A DNA stretch of 64,000 bases, taken from assembly GCF_002975275.1 (NCBI RefSeq), contig NZ_PCOQ01000013.1, positions 62,001 through 126,000 of the forward strand, given 5' to 3'. Positions 7,127 through 15,841 of this stretch are shown here, in pieces; within the stretch, counting starts at the first letter, position 1, and every line of letters starts with the position of its first letter. Both the position numbers and the translations under genes were made by a program. The notes beneath the pieces were generated by a model. That model searched no databases, had not been told where the DNA came from, and was given only the letters and a program-made list of their open reading frames with translations. The stretch comes from Achromobacter sp. MYb9. Lineage in GTDB: Bacteria > Pseudomonadota > Gammaproteobacteria > Burkholderiales > Burkholderiaceae_B.

Positions 7127-8962
7127 ATGAATGCCGCAGCAACGCAGAAGCACACCGCCGGTTGGACGATTGCGCAATGGCAAACCGCCTACCGCGAAGG
7201 CGGGGCGCAGCCCGAAACGTTGTTGGCGGATTACGCCGCCACGCCCGACGACCCGGCGGACAACGCCTGGATACGGCGAGTGGACCGCGCCACGCTCGAC
7301 GAGCAACTGGACGGACTGCGGCTGATGCGCGAGGCGGCTGGCGGCGATATGTCGCGCCTGCCCCTGTACGGCGTGCCCTTCGCGATCAAGGACAACATTG
7401 ACGCGGCCGGTTGGCCGACCACCGCGGCATGCCCCGAGTTTGCCTATACGGCGGGCGAGGACGCGACGGTGGTGCAGCGGTTGCGCGCCGCTGGCGCCAT
7501 CCTGGTGGGCAAGACCAACCTGGATCAGTTCGCGACCGGACTGGTCGGCACGCGGTCGCCACATGGCGCCGTGGCCAACACGTTCAACCCCGAATACGTC
7601 AGCGGCGGTTCCAGCTCTGGATCGGCATCGGTCGTGGCGCGCGGCCTGGCGGCGTTTTCGCTGGGCACGGATACGGCGGGATCCGGCCGCGTGCCGGCGG
7701 GGTTCAACAATATCGTCGGGTTGAAACCGACCAAGGGCTGGCTCAGCACGGCGGGCGTGGTGCCCGCCTGCCGCACGCTGGACTGCGTGTCGATCTTTGC
7801 GCTGACGGTGGCCGACGCCGCGCTGGTGGCGGAAGTGGCCGGCGGCTTCGACGAACGCGATCCGTATTCGCGCGCCATGCCGGCCGGCGCATCGCTACCC
7901 TGGCCGACGGCGCCTCGGATCGCGATTCCGGCCACGCTGGAATTCTTCGGCGACGCGCAAGCCGCCGCCGCGTTCGACGACGCCGTGCGGGCCTTGCAGG
8001 CCGCCGGCGCCGAAGTGGCCGCCATCGACTTCGCACCGTTCAACGAGTTGGCGGCGCTGCTGTATCAAGGCCCGTGGGTGGCTGAACGCTTTGCCGCGGT
8101 CGAGGCGTTGTGGAAGGACACGCCGGAAGTCATCAATCCGGTGGTGCGCGGCATCGTGGAGCAGGCGGCGAACTACAGCGCGCTGGACGCGTTCAAGGCC
8201 GAATACCGCCGCGCCGACCTGACGCGCGCGATCCATCAATCGCTGGCAGGGTTCGACGCGCTGGTCGTGCCGACGTCTCCGTCCATCTACACCATCTCGC
8301 AGTTGGAGGCGGACCCGGTGACCTTGAACTCGCGCCTGGGCGTCTACACCAACTTCGCCAACCTGGCGGACCTGTCGGCGCTGGCCGTGCCAGCGGGCAT
8401 GCGCGCCGATGGCCTGCCGTCGGGCATCACGTTGATCGGGCTGGCCTGGCAGGACCGTGCCCTGGCGCAGTTCGGCAAGCGTTGGCAGGCGCAACGAGGC
8501 CTGCCGCTGGGGGCCACCGGCGCGCCGTTGCCCGCCGGGATCGCGCGGGATCAGGCGCCCGCCGACACGGTGCGCGTGGCCGTGGTGGGCGCGCACCTGA
8601 CGGGCATGCCGCTGAACCATCAATTGACTTCGCGCCACGCGGTATTGGCCGAGAAGACCCGCACCGCCGCGGATTACCGCCTGTACGCCCTGGCCAACAC
8701 GACGCCGCCCAAGCCGGGGCTGGTCAAGTCCGAGTCCGGCGCGCCCATCGAGGTGGAGCTGTGGGATGTGCCGGTGACGGCATTCGGCGCGTTCGTCGCC
8801 GAAATCCCCGCGCCGCTGGGCATCGGCACGCTGGAGCTGGAAGACGGCCGCCTGGTCAAGGGATTCATCTGCGAGCCGCGCGGCCTGGACGGCGCGCGCG
8901 ACATCACCGCCTTTGGCGGCTGGCGCGCCTATCTGGCCAGCCTGAACGCCACCCCCCGATAA
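7127..8962 (+). CDS. atzF: Allophanate hydrolase
   Basis: The 611-aa amidase-signature enzyme hydrolyses allophanate to two ammonia and CO2, the second step of the urea amidolyase route. The catalytic triad is readable: Lys88 (AIKDN), cis-Ser162 (GGSSSGSA) and nucleophile Ser186 (TDTAGSGR), with amidase-family spacing. From about residue 460 a separate C-terminal domain follows, ending with LEDGRLVKGFICEPRGL, the gamma-glutamyl-cyclotransferase-like domain seen in allophanate hydrolases. AAAGGA sits 7 bases before the ATG and decides the start. It precedes the carboxylase gene, so the two steps are separate proteins rather than the fused yeast enzyme. Confidence 0.94.
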   Translation: MNAAATQKHTAGWTIAQWQTAYREGGAQPETLLADYAATPDDPADNAWIRRVDRATLDEQLDGLRLMREAAGGDMSRLPLYGVPFAIKDNIDAAGWPTTAACPEFAYTAGEDATVVQRLRAAGAILVGKTNLDQFATGLVGTRSPHGAVANTFNPEYVSGGSSSGSASVVARGLAAFSLGTDTAGSGRVPAGFNNIVGLKPTKGWLSTAGVVPACRTLDCVSIFALTVADAALVAEVAGGFDERDPYSRAMPAGASLPWPTAPRIAIPATLEFFGDAQAAAAFDDAVRALQAAGAEVAAIDFAPFNELAALLYQGPWVAERFAAVEALWKDTPEVINPVVRGIVEQAANYSALDAFKAEYRRADLTRAIHQSLAGFDALVVPTSPSIYTISQLEADPVTLNSRLGVYTNFANLADLSALAVPAGMRADGLPSGITLIGLAWQDRALAQFGKRWQAQRGLPLGATGAPLPAGIARDQAPADTVRVAVVGAHLTGMPLNHQLTSRHAVLAEKTRTAADYRLYALANTTPPKPGLVKSESGAPIEVELWDVPVTAFGAFVAEIPAPLGIGTLELEDGRLVKGFICEPRGLDGARDITAFGGWRAYLASLNATPR

Positions 8963-8988
8963 CCGCCAGACCCCAAGGGAGTCGCATC

Positions 8989-11900
8989 GTGTTCGATACC
9001 GTTCTGATTGCCAACCGCGGCGAAATCGCCGTCCGCGCCATCCGCACCTTGAAGCGGCTGGGCATCCGCAGCGTGGCCGTTTATTCCGACCCCGATCGCA
9101 ACGCCGCGCACGTGCGCGAAGCGGACGTGGCCGTCGCGCTGGGCGGCGAAAAGGCCGCCGACAGCTATCTGCGCATGGACCTGCTGCTGGCCGCGGCCCG
9201 CGAGCACGGCGCGCAAGCCATCTATCCCGGCTATGGGTTCCTGTCCGAAAGCGCCGAGTTCGCTGACGCCTGCGAAGCGGCGGGCATTGCGTTCGTCGGC
9301 CCCACGCCGCTCCAGATCCGCGAATTCGGGTTGAAGCACCGGTCGCGTGAATTGGCGGCCGAAGCCGGCGTGCCGATGACGCCCGGCACGGGCCTGCTGG
9401 CCAGCCTGGGCGAAGCGCTGTCCCACGCCGAACGCATTGGCTACCCCGTGATGCTCAAAAGCACGGCGGGCGGTGGCGGCATCGGCCTATCGCGCTGCGA
9501 CAACGAAGCCGAACTGACGGTGGCGTTCGACAGCGTGCAGCGCATGGGCGAGCATTTCTTCCGCGACGGCGGCGCGTTCATCGAACGCTATGTGGACAAC
9601 GCGCGGCACGTGGAAGTGCAGATCTTCGGCGATGGGGCGGGGCGCGTGCTTGCGCTGGGCGAGCGCGACTGCTCGGTGCAGCGGCGCAATCAGAAAGTCA
9701 TCGAGGAAACCCCGGCGCCCTTGTTGCCTGCCGCGACCCGCGCCGCGCTGCTCGCGGCGGCGGTGCAGTTGGGCGAGTCGGTAAGTTACCGGTCGGCGGG
9801 CACGGTGGAATTCATCTATGACCCCGCGCGCGACAGCTTCTATTTCCTGGAGGTCAACACCCGCCTGCAGGTGGAGCATCCGGTGACGGAAGCCGTGACG
9901 GGCCTGGACCTGGTGGAATGCATGCTGCGCGTGGCCGCGGGTGAACCGCTGGACATCCCCGCCATGTCGCGCGCCCCGCAGGGCGCGTCGATCGAAGTGC
10001 GGCTGTATGCCGAAGACCCGCTGCGCCAGTTCCAGCCGTCGCCCGGCGTGCTGACCGAGGTGTCGTTCCCCGACGGCGTGCGAGTGGATGGCTGGGTGGC
10101 CACCGGCACCGAGGTGCCGGCCTTCTACGACCCCATGCTGGCCAAGCTGATCGTGCATGCCGATACGCGCGAAGCCGCGCTGGACAAACTGGCTGACGCG
10201 CTGGCCCGCACGCGTCTGCACGGCATCGCCACCAACCTTGACTACCTGCGCCAGATCGTCGCCGACGAGCGTTTCCGCGCCGGCAAGCTGTCCACGCGCT
10301 TCCTTGAAAGCTTCGCCTACCGCCCCGCCGCCGTCGAAGTGCTGGAAGCCGGCACCTATACCAGCGTGCAGGACTATCCCGGCCGCGCCGGCTATTGGGA
10401 CATCGGCGTGCCGCCGTCCGGTCCGATGGACGACTACGCCTTTCGGGTGGCCAACCGCATCGTCGGCAATGCGCCTGACGCGGCCGGCATCGAGGCCACG
10501 CTGGTCGGCCCCACGCTGCGCTTTCACGGCGACACGATCGTGGCGCTGACGGGCGCCGAGTGCGCCGCCACCCTGGACGGCGAACCGGTGCCGATGTGGC
10601 AACCGATCGCGGTACGGTCGGGGCAGGTGCTGGCCACCGGCCGCGCGCTGTCGGGTTGCCGCAGCTATCTGGCCGTGCGCAACGGCCTGGACGTTCCCGT
10701 CTACCTGGGCAGCCGGTCGACTTTCGCGCTGGGCCAGTTCGGCGGGCACGCCGGCCGCACGCTGCGGGTGGGCGATATGTTGCCCGTGGTGCGGCCCGAG
10801 CTGGGCGGGGCGCAAGCGCCCGTGGCCGCGCCGCAGGGTGCGCCAGCCGAGATGGTTCCCGTCTACGGCAACACGTGGCAGATCGGCGTGCTGTACGGTC
10901 CGCATGGCGCGCCCGACTTCTTCCAGCCGGAAGCCATCGAGACCTTTTTCGCTGCCGATTGGGAGGTGCACTACAACTCCAACCGGCTGGGTGTGCGTTT
11001 GATCGGGCCGAGACCGACCTGGGCCCGCGAGAACGGCGGCGAGGCCGGCTTGCATCCGTCCAACATCCACGATTGCGAATACGCCATCGGCAGCATCAAT
11101 TTCACCGGCGACAGCCCCGTCATCCTGACGCGCGACGGCCCCAGCCTGGGCGGTTTCGTCTGCCCGGTCACCATCGCGCGGGCCGAGCTCTGGAAGGTCG
11201 GACAGGTCAAGCCGGGCGATCGTATCCGCTTCGTTCGCATCGACTACCCCGAAGCGGTCGCGCTGGAAGCCGCGCAGGACCAAAGCGTGGCGGCCCTGTC
11301 GGCGGTGGCGCCGGCATCGACCGCGCCCGCGCCCGTTCCCGCGACCGCATCCGAGACCATCGTCGCGGCGCTGCCGGCGGCAGGAACGCGTCCGTCGGTG
11401 TCGTACCGCCAGGCGGGCGACGGCTACCTGCTGCTGGAATACGGCGATAACGTGCTGGACCTGGCGTTGCGCATGCGCATCCATCTGCTGATGGAGGCGC
11501 TGAACGCCGAGCCCATTGCGGGCGTGCAGGAATTGTCGCCGGGCGTGCGGTCGCTGCAGATCCGCTACGACAGCCGGGTGATCCTGCAAGGCGCGTTGAT
11601 CGCTCGCTTGCTGAAAATCGAAGACAGCCTGGCCGACGTGGCAACCCTGAAGGTCCCCACGCGCGTCGTCTATCTGCCGATGGCCTTCGAAGATTCGGCG
11701 ACCTTGGGCGCCGTGCAGCGTTACCAGGAAACCGTGCGCGCGAACGCGCCGTGGCTACCGAATAATGTGGACTTCATTCAGCGCATCAACGGCCTGGCCA
11801 GCCGCGACGATGTTCGCGACATCGTGTTCGATGCCAGCTACCTGATCATGGGGTTGGGCGACGTTTATCTGGGTGCGCCTTGCGCCGTGCCGATCGATCC

Positions 11901-12621
11901 GCGCCACCGCCTGCTGACGTCCAAGTACAACCCCGCCCGCACGTTCACGGCCGAGGGCACCGTGGGCATCGGCGGCGTGTACATGTGCATCTACGGCATG
12001 GACTCGCCGGGCGGCTATCAGTTGGTCGGCCGCACCCTGCCCATCTGGAACAAGTTCCTGAAGAACCCCGTGTTCCAGGATGGCAAGCCTTGGCTGCTGC
12101 GCTTTTTCGACCAGGTGCGTTTCTATCCGGTGACGGAGGCTGAACTGGACGTGCTGCGCGAAGACTTTCGTGAAGGCCGGGCCACGGTCCGCATCGAGGA
12201 AGAAGTGTTCGACTTCGCCGCGCACCAGCGCTTTCTGCAGGAACAGGCCGACAGCATCGCCGTGTTCCAGATGCGGCAGAAGAGCGCGTTCGACGCCGAA
12301 GTGGCGCTGTGGAAAACGGAAGACACGGTGGTCGAGGCCACGATGGCGGAACCCGAGCCCGAGACGGCGCTGCGCGAAGGCGAACGCCTGGTCAGCGCCG
12401 ATATGTGCGGCAACATCTGGAAGATTCCGGTCCAGGTGGGCCAGAGCGTATCGGCCGGCGACACGCTGGTCGTGGTCGAGGCAATGAAGATGGAGCTGTC
12501 CGTCATCGCACCGGCATCCGGCACCGTCACCGCGATCCGCTGCATGCCCGGCAAACCGGTCAATGCGGGCGATCCGCTGATCGTGTTGGCCGAAGACAGC
12601 ACCTGCACCGTGGCGGGATGA
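8989..12621 (+). CDS. uca: Urea carboxylase (biotin- and ATP-dependent)
   Basis: The 1210-aa protein converts urea, bicarbonate and ATP to allophanate. Domain order: biotin carboxylase (1 to about 450; ATP-binding KSTAGGGG near 158, EVNTRLQVEHPVTE near 288), KipA-like AHS2 domain (about 450-760), KipI-like AHS1 domain (about 800-1010), and biotinyl domain (about 1130-1206) with biotin Lys1167 in EAMKM. It starts with GTG, supported by AAGGGAG 8 bases upstream; no ATG is near. Some members of this family are guanidine carboxylases, but those travel with the two urea-carboxylase-associated (carboxyguanidine deiminase) genes, which are absent here. The neighbouring urt importer favours urea. Confidence 0.92.
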   Translation: MFDTVLIANRGEIAVRAIRTLKRLGIRSVAVYSDPDRNAAHVREADVAVALGGEKAADSYLRMDLLLAAAREHGAQAIYPGYGFLSESAEFADACEAAGIAFVGPTPLQIREFGLKHRSRELAAEAGVPMTPGTGLLASLGEALSHAERIGYPVMLKSTAGGGGIGLSRCDNEAELTVAFDSVQRMGEHFFRDGGAFIERYVDNARHVEVQIFGDGAGRVLALGERDCSVQRRNQKVIEETPAPLLPAATRAALLAAAVQLGESVSYRSAGTVEFIYDPARDSFYFLEVNTRLQVEHPVTEAVTGLDLVECMLRVAAGEPLDIPAMSRAPQGASIEVRLYAEDPLRQFQPSPGVLTEVSFPDGVRVDGWVATGTEVPAFYDPMLAKLIVHADTREAALDKLADALARTRLHGIATNLDYLRQIVADERFRAGKLSTRFLESFAYRPAAVEVLEAGTYTSVQDYPGRAGYWDIGVPPSGPMDDYAFRVANRIVGNAPDAAGIEATLVGPTLRFHGDTIVALTGAECAATLDGEPVPMWQPIAVRSGQVLATGRALSGCRSYLAVRNGLDVPVYLGSRSTFALGQFGGHAGRTLRVGDMLPVVRPELGGAQAPVAAPQGAPAEMVPVYGNTWQIGVLYGPHGAPDFFQPEAIETFFAADWEVHYNSNRLGVRLIGPRPTWARENGGEAGLHPSNIHDCEYAIGSINFTGDSPVILTRDGPSLGGFVCPVTIARAELWKVGQVKPGDRIRFVRIDYPEAVALEAAQDQSVAALSAVAPASTAPAPVPATASETIVAALPAAGTRPSVSYRQAGDGYLLLEYGDNVLDLALRMRIHLLMEALNAEPIAGVQELSPGVRSLQIRYDSRVILQGALIARLLKIEDSLADVATLKVPTRVVYLPMAFEDSATLGAVQRYQETVRANAPWLPNNVDFIQRINGLASRDDVRDIVFDASYLIMGLGDVYLGAPCAVPIDPRHRLLTSKYNPARTFTAEGTVGIGGVYMCIYGMDSPGGYQLVGRTLPIWNKFLKNPVFQDGKPWLLRFFDQVRFYPVTEAELDVLREDFREGRATVRIEEEVFDFAAHQRFLQEQADSIAVFQMRQKSAFDAEVALWKTEDTVVEATMAEPEPETALREGERLVSADMCGNIWKIPVQVGQSVSAGDTLVVVEAMKMELSVIAPASGTVTAIRCMPGKPVNAGDPLIVLAEDSTCTVAG

Positions 12622-13349
12622 TGCGCCTGGAATCCGTCCAAGTCAGTCCGGCCATCCGGCAGACGCCGGCGCTGGCCGGGTCGCTGGCCGACCAGGTCTA
12701 TCAACGCATCAAGGACGATCTGTTCGACTTCCGCATGTTGCCCGGTGAACGCTTTACCGAGGCCGACCTGGTGGCGCGGTTGGGCGTCAGCCGCACGCCG
12801 GTGCGGCTGGGGCTCGTCCGGCTGGAGCGCGAAGGCTTCGTGCTGGCGCGGCCACGCAGCGGTTGGCAGGTGCGGCCGTTCGACTTTGAACGGTTCGAAG
12901 CGCTGTACGACGTGCGCGTGGTGCTGGAGCAGGCGGCTGTGGACAAGCTGTGCGCGCGACAAAACATGGATGAAACCGGCATCCTGGGCGCGCTGACGGA
13001 TGTGTGGCTGGTGCCGCCGCCGCAGCGCATCCTGGACGGCAGGTTGGTGGCGCAGCTGGACGAGGCGTTCCATTGTTCGCTGGTGGCCGCCGCCGGCAAT
13101 CCGGAGATGGCGCAGATCCACCGCGATGTCACGGAAAAGATCCGCATCGTGCGGCGGCTGGATTTCACCAAGGACTTTCGCGTGGATGCGACCTACGACG
13201 AACACGCGGCCATCTTGCGCGCCGTGCTATCGCGCCGCGCGGATGAAGCGGCGCGCATGTTGCGTTCGCATATCGAGATGAGCAAGGCGGAAGTGCGCAA
13301 GATTACGCTGCACATGCTGCATGAAGCCAGGGAAAACGGGGCAGGGTGA
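12618..13349 (+). CDS. GntR family regulator with FCD domain
   Basis: The 243-aa protein has an N-terminal winged helix (about residues 20-80; VYQRIKDDLF, FTEADLVARLGVSRTPVRLGL) and a C-terminal FCD domain with the metal-binding pattern DEAFHCSL and later EHAAILRAV and RSHIEMS. Its ATG overlaps the uca stop in ATGA, so it is made with the enzymes. It is the obvious candidate to bind the TTGTATACAA palindrome before atzF, giving autoregulation of the operon. The effector may be urea, allophanate or a related compound; nothing in the sequence decides this. Confidence 0.88.
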   Translation: MMRLESVQVSPAIRQTPALAGSLADQVYQRIKDDLFDFRMLPGERFTEADLVARLGVSRTPVRLGLVRLEREGFVLARPRSGWQVRPFDFERFEALYDVRVVLEQAAVDKLCARQNMDETGILGALTDVWLVPPPQRILDGRLVAQLDEAFHCSLVAAAGNPEMAQIHRDVTEKIRIVRRLDFTKDFRVDATYDEHAAILRAVLSRRADEAARMLRSHIEMSKAEVRKITLHMLHEARENGAG

Positions 13350-13372
13350 CGACGGGTTGCGCGGGCACCCCA

Positions 13373-14188
13373 TCACCCTTGCAACTGCTTATAAACCTCT
13401 TGCGATACCCGCTGCAATTCTTCGCGGCTGACGGCGCCCGATAGCGCGTAGCCGAACTGCCCTTCGACCCAATAAAACACCCGCACCGGGCCTTCTTGCG
13501 TGAATTGGAACGCGGTCTGCCCCCCTGCGGCTTCGCGGGTCACGTATAGGGTCAGGCGCTGTCCGTCGGCCGCGCCGTACATGAACTGCGCCACCGGGCC
13601 CGAGCCGCCCGGCAACAAGCGGCCGCCCACCAGCTCGTAGCCGGCCTGCGACAGCGACGGCGCGCGCACTGGCGCGCCCATGCGTTTGGTCAGCCAGGTG
13701 ACCAGGCCTTTTTCGTTTTCGGCGCTGACCTCAACGGGGCGGCCCATGTCGGGCGCGTAGACCGCGTGGGCGATGGCGGCCCGCTGGGCGTACCCGCCAG
13801 CGGCGCGGTCGGGGCTGGCGGTGGCCAGCACGGTTTGCAGGTGGCGCGCATCCATCGCGCCACGCGTGATCCAGGCGGCGCCGGCGCTGACGGCGGCGAT
13901 CGCCACGCTGGCGGCCAGCGCGCGCCAGGGAAAGCGGCGCGCGGGCGCGCGCAGCGGCAACCGCAACGGCAGCGGTTCGTCCAGCACGGGGTCCAGCAAC
14001 GCGTGCAACGCGCGGCGTTGCGCTTGCCAGTCGTCCACGCGGGTCTGGTCTTGCGGATGCGCCGCCAGGAAAGCCCCCACGTCGGCGTGGCGCGCGGGGG
14101 GAAGCTGTCCGTCCGCATAGGCGTGCAGATCCGCTTCGGTGATGGGGCTGCCCGCGCCGGGGATCGGATGAAGGTGTTTGTCGTTCAT
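13373..14188 (-). CDS. Membrane-anchored anti-sigma factor
   Basis: The 271-aa protein has an N-terminal cytoplasmic domain with the anti-sigma pattern ITEADLHAYADGQLPPARHADV (seen in two pieces across residues 16-38), one transmembrane segment (about residues 92-110) and a periplasmic C-terminal domain. It lacks an obvious zinc-binding HxxxCxxC. The gene begins one base after the sigma factor's stop region, the standard arrangement of ECF sigma/anti-sigma pairs. It should hold the sigma factor inactive at the membrane until a signal is sensed. It converges on gntR with 23 bp between. Confidence 0.82.
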   Translation of the reverse strand: MNDKHLHPIPGAGSPITEADLHAYADGQLPPARHADVGAFLAAHPQDQTRVDDWQAQRRALHALLDPVLDEPLPLRLPLRAPARRFPWRALAASVAIAAVSAGAAWITRGAMDARHLQTVLATASPDRAAGGYAQRAAIAHAVYAPDMGRPVEVSAENEKGLVTWLTKRMGAPVRAPSLSQAGYELVGGRLLPGGSGPVAQFMYGAADGQRLTLYVTREAAGGQTAFQFTQEGPVRVFYWVEGQFGYALSGAVSREELQRVSQEVYKQLQG

Positions 14189-14189
14189 G

Positions 14190-14702
14190 TCATTTCACGC
14201 GATGCAGCCGGCTGACCGTGTCGCGCCCTTGCATCAGCGCGCCCAGTTTTTCACGGGCGCGGGACAGCCGGGACATGACCGTGCCGATGGGTACGTCCAG
14301 CACCTGGGCGGCCTCCTGATAGGACAGGTCTTCCACGCAAATCAGCAACAGTACTTCCCGCTGCTCGGCCGGCAGGGTTTGCAGGCAGCGGTCCAGGTCG
14401 CGCACCTCCAGGTGGTCGGTCTGCGTGGCGCGCACCGGCGCATCGGGCATGTCGCCCGGAACGGTCTGATCGGCCCGGCGGTTGTTGGCGCGCACGCCGT
14501 CGATGAAGTGGTTATGCATGATGCCGAACATCCAGGCGCGGAGTTCCCCGCGCCGTTGCCATCGCGAATAGCGGCTCCATGCGCGCTCCAGGGTGTCCTG
14601 GACCAGGTCGTCGGCCCGATGGAGGTCGCCCGTCAGCCCGCGGGCGTAACGCCGCAGGCTGGGGATGCAAGCCAGGATCAGGGCTTCGTCTTCGGCGCGC
14701 AT
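14190..14702 (-). CDS. ECF-type RNA polymerase sigma factor
   Basis: The 170-aa protein carries sigma region 2 (about residues 10-80: RRYARGLTGDLHRADDLVQD, WMFGIMHNHFID) and region 4 (about 105-160: LPAEQREVLLLI, LSYQEAAQVLDVPIGTVMSR), with nothing between but a short linker, as in the ECF group. It is followed at once by its anti-sigma gene. The small exported protein gene at 14736-15104 lies 33 bp upstream and is probably in the same transcript, driven by the ECF-like promoter at 15144-15171. Confidence 0.93.
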   Translation of the reverse strand: MRAEDEALILACIPSLRRYARGLTGDLHRADDLVQDTLERAWSRYSRWQRRGELRAWMFGIMHNHFIDGVRANNRRADQTVPGDMPDAPVRATQTDHLEVRDLDRCLQTLPAEQREVLLLICVEDLSYQEAAQVLDVPIGTVMSRLSRAREKLGALMQGRDTVSRLHRVK

Positions 14703-14735
14703 GGACGCTGGGATGACGGGACGCGTCGGGCGGGA

Positions 14736-15104
14736 TCAGGGCTTGATGACGTGCCAGACTTCCTTGAAGTTGTCGCCGGTCTTGTCGCCCGGCTTGGTGT
14801 CTTTGGCGTACAGGTAGACGGGCTTGCCCTTGTGGGCCCATTGCTTGGAACCGTCGTCGCGGGTGATGACCGTCAGGTCGCCCATGGGCTTGGCGTCGGC
14901 GGGCGCGGTAACCGGGGGCCAGACCTTGGCGCACTGGTCGTTGCAGGCGCTTTTGCCTCCGGCGTCCTTGTCGAAGGTATAGAGCGTCATGCCCGCGCTG
15001 TTGACCAGGATGCCGTCCTGGGTTTTAACGGCCTGGGCGTGGGCGCCGGCCGAGAACAGGACGGCGGAACCCAGGACCAGGGCGGCGGCGATGTGATTGC
15101 GCAT
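14736..15104 (-). CDS. Small secreted protein, COG4315/Lipoprotein_15 repeat type
   Basis: The 122-aa product has a signal peptide (about residues 1-23, ending SAGAHA) and two repeats of the family pattern: LVNSAGMTLYTFDKDAGGKS with a following CNDQCAKVWPP, and KGKPVYLYAKDTKPGDKTGD. No lipobox Cys is present, so it is likely free in the periplasm. The CxxxC pair could form a disulfide. The molecular role of this family is unknown. It heads the ECF sigma/anti-sigma operon, so it may be the main target of that sigma factor. Confidence 0.8.
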   Translation of the reverse strand: MRNHIAAALVLGSAVLFSAGAHAQAVKTQDGILVNSAGMTLYTFDKDAGGKSACNDQCAKVWPPVTAPADAKPMGDLTVITRDDGSKQWAHKGKPVYLYAKDTKPGDKTGDNFKEVWHVIKP

Positions 15105-15143
15105 GTTGTGCCTCGTAGATAGGAAAGTGGGGACTGCCCTCTA

Positions 15144-15171
15144 CAGACGCCGGCCGCTGCGGCTTTATTCC
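15144..15171 (-). promoter_or_regulatory. Candidate ECF sigma promoter
   Basis: On the minus strand GGAATAAA is followed after 14 bases by CGTCTG. GGAAT with a 17-bp gap to CGTCTG resembles ECF-type -35 and -10 elements. It lies about 40 bp upstream of the small secreted protein gene that begins the sigma/anti-sigma operon, consistent with autoregulation. Confidence 0.5.
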
Positions 15172-15196
15172 GCCCGGCCAAAAGAATTTGCAAAGG

Positions 15197-15661
15197 TCAG
15201 ACGGCCGGCCGGACAGCACCGGGTTCGTAACGCATTTCAAGTTCCAGCGCGGTCTCCTCGATGGGGGTGAAGCCCAGTGACTCATATAGCCGTTGGGCGG
15301 GGTTGCCTTTCAGCACGCTCAGCGTGACGGGCGCGCCTTCCGAATCCGCCTGGTCCAGCACGCCTTGCAGCAGGCGGCGGCCCAGCCCCTGGCCCTGGAA
15401 AGCCGGGTCGATCTGGATCTGCACGATGCGCCAGCCGGCGGTATCGCGGTAATGCTTGAACAAGCCGGCGGGCCGGCCGTCCAGCCAGACGATCAGGGCA
15501 TCGTCGAAGTGGTAGCGTACGCGGACCAGATGATGCGCGTCGTCCAGCGGCGCGCCGGCACGCTGCAGGTGCACCTGCATCGTGGATTTGCGCAACGCCA
15601 GCAGATAGGGAATATCGTCGTCGGTGGCGGGCTGCAGGGCCAGGGAGTGGGTCGGGGTCAT
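15197..15661 (-). CDS. GNAT family N-acetyltransferase
   Basis: The 154-aa protein shows the acetyl-CoA binding motif of the GNAT fold: VQIQIDPAFQGQGLGRRLLQ at about residues 80-99, then LSVLKGNPAQRLYESLGF. The substrate cannot be predicted. Its ATG overlaps by an ATGA the end of a short reading frame that resembles the C-terminus of a LysR regulator, so the acetyltransferase may once have been downstream of a complete regulator gene. Length is normal for a single-domain GNAT enzyme. Confidence 0.85.
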   Translation of the reverse strand: MTPTHSLALQPATDDDIPYLLALRKSTMQVHLQRAGAPLDDAHHLVRVRYHFDDALIVWLDGRPAGLFKHYRDTAGWRIVQIQIDPAFQGQGLGRRLLQGVLDQADSEGAPVTLSVLKGNPAQRLYESLGFTPIEETALELEMRYEPGAVRPAV

Positions 15662-15838
15662 GGGGTGATGGGGGCGATGGCGGAAGCGGGTTTGCGTTTG
15701 GCCGTCTTGCCGGCCTGATGGATCAGGTTATAGAGCTGTTGGGCGGCGGGCGCCAGGGGGGGGCGGCCGCGCCGGGCGATCAGGCCCGGCCCGGCTTCCA
15801 CCAGGCCCAATAGCGTCATGACGTGGCTGACCTCGAAT
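15658..15838 (-). pseudogene. Remnant of a LysR-type regulator (C-terminal fragment)
   Basis: On the minus strand from about 15838 the frame reads FEVSHVMTLLGLVEAGPGLI and continues to APAAQQLYNLIHQAGKTAKR before a TGA that overlaps the GNAT start. The pattern resembles the last part of a LysR substrate-binding domain, where E..H.MT.LGLVEAG.G precedes the closing helix. No DNA-binding domain or remaining effector domain exists: immediately upstream the DNA is the 3' end of the DUF1501 gene. An ATG at 15819 leaves a 53-aa frame that might be translated, but it looks like a leftover of a deletion. Confidence 0.5.
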
Positions 15839-15841
15839 GAG

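Noticed and set aside
9487-11589. A 700-codon minus-strand frame opposite uca
   Set aside because: Antisense shadow of the carboxylase with a biased composition and no recognisable motif.
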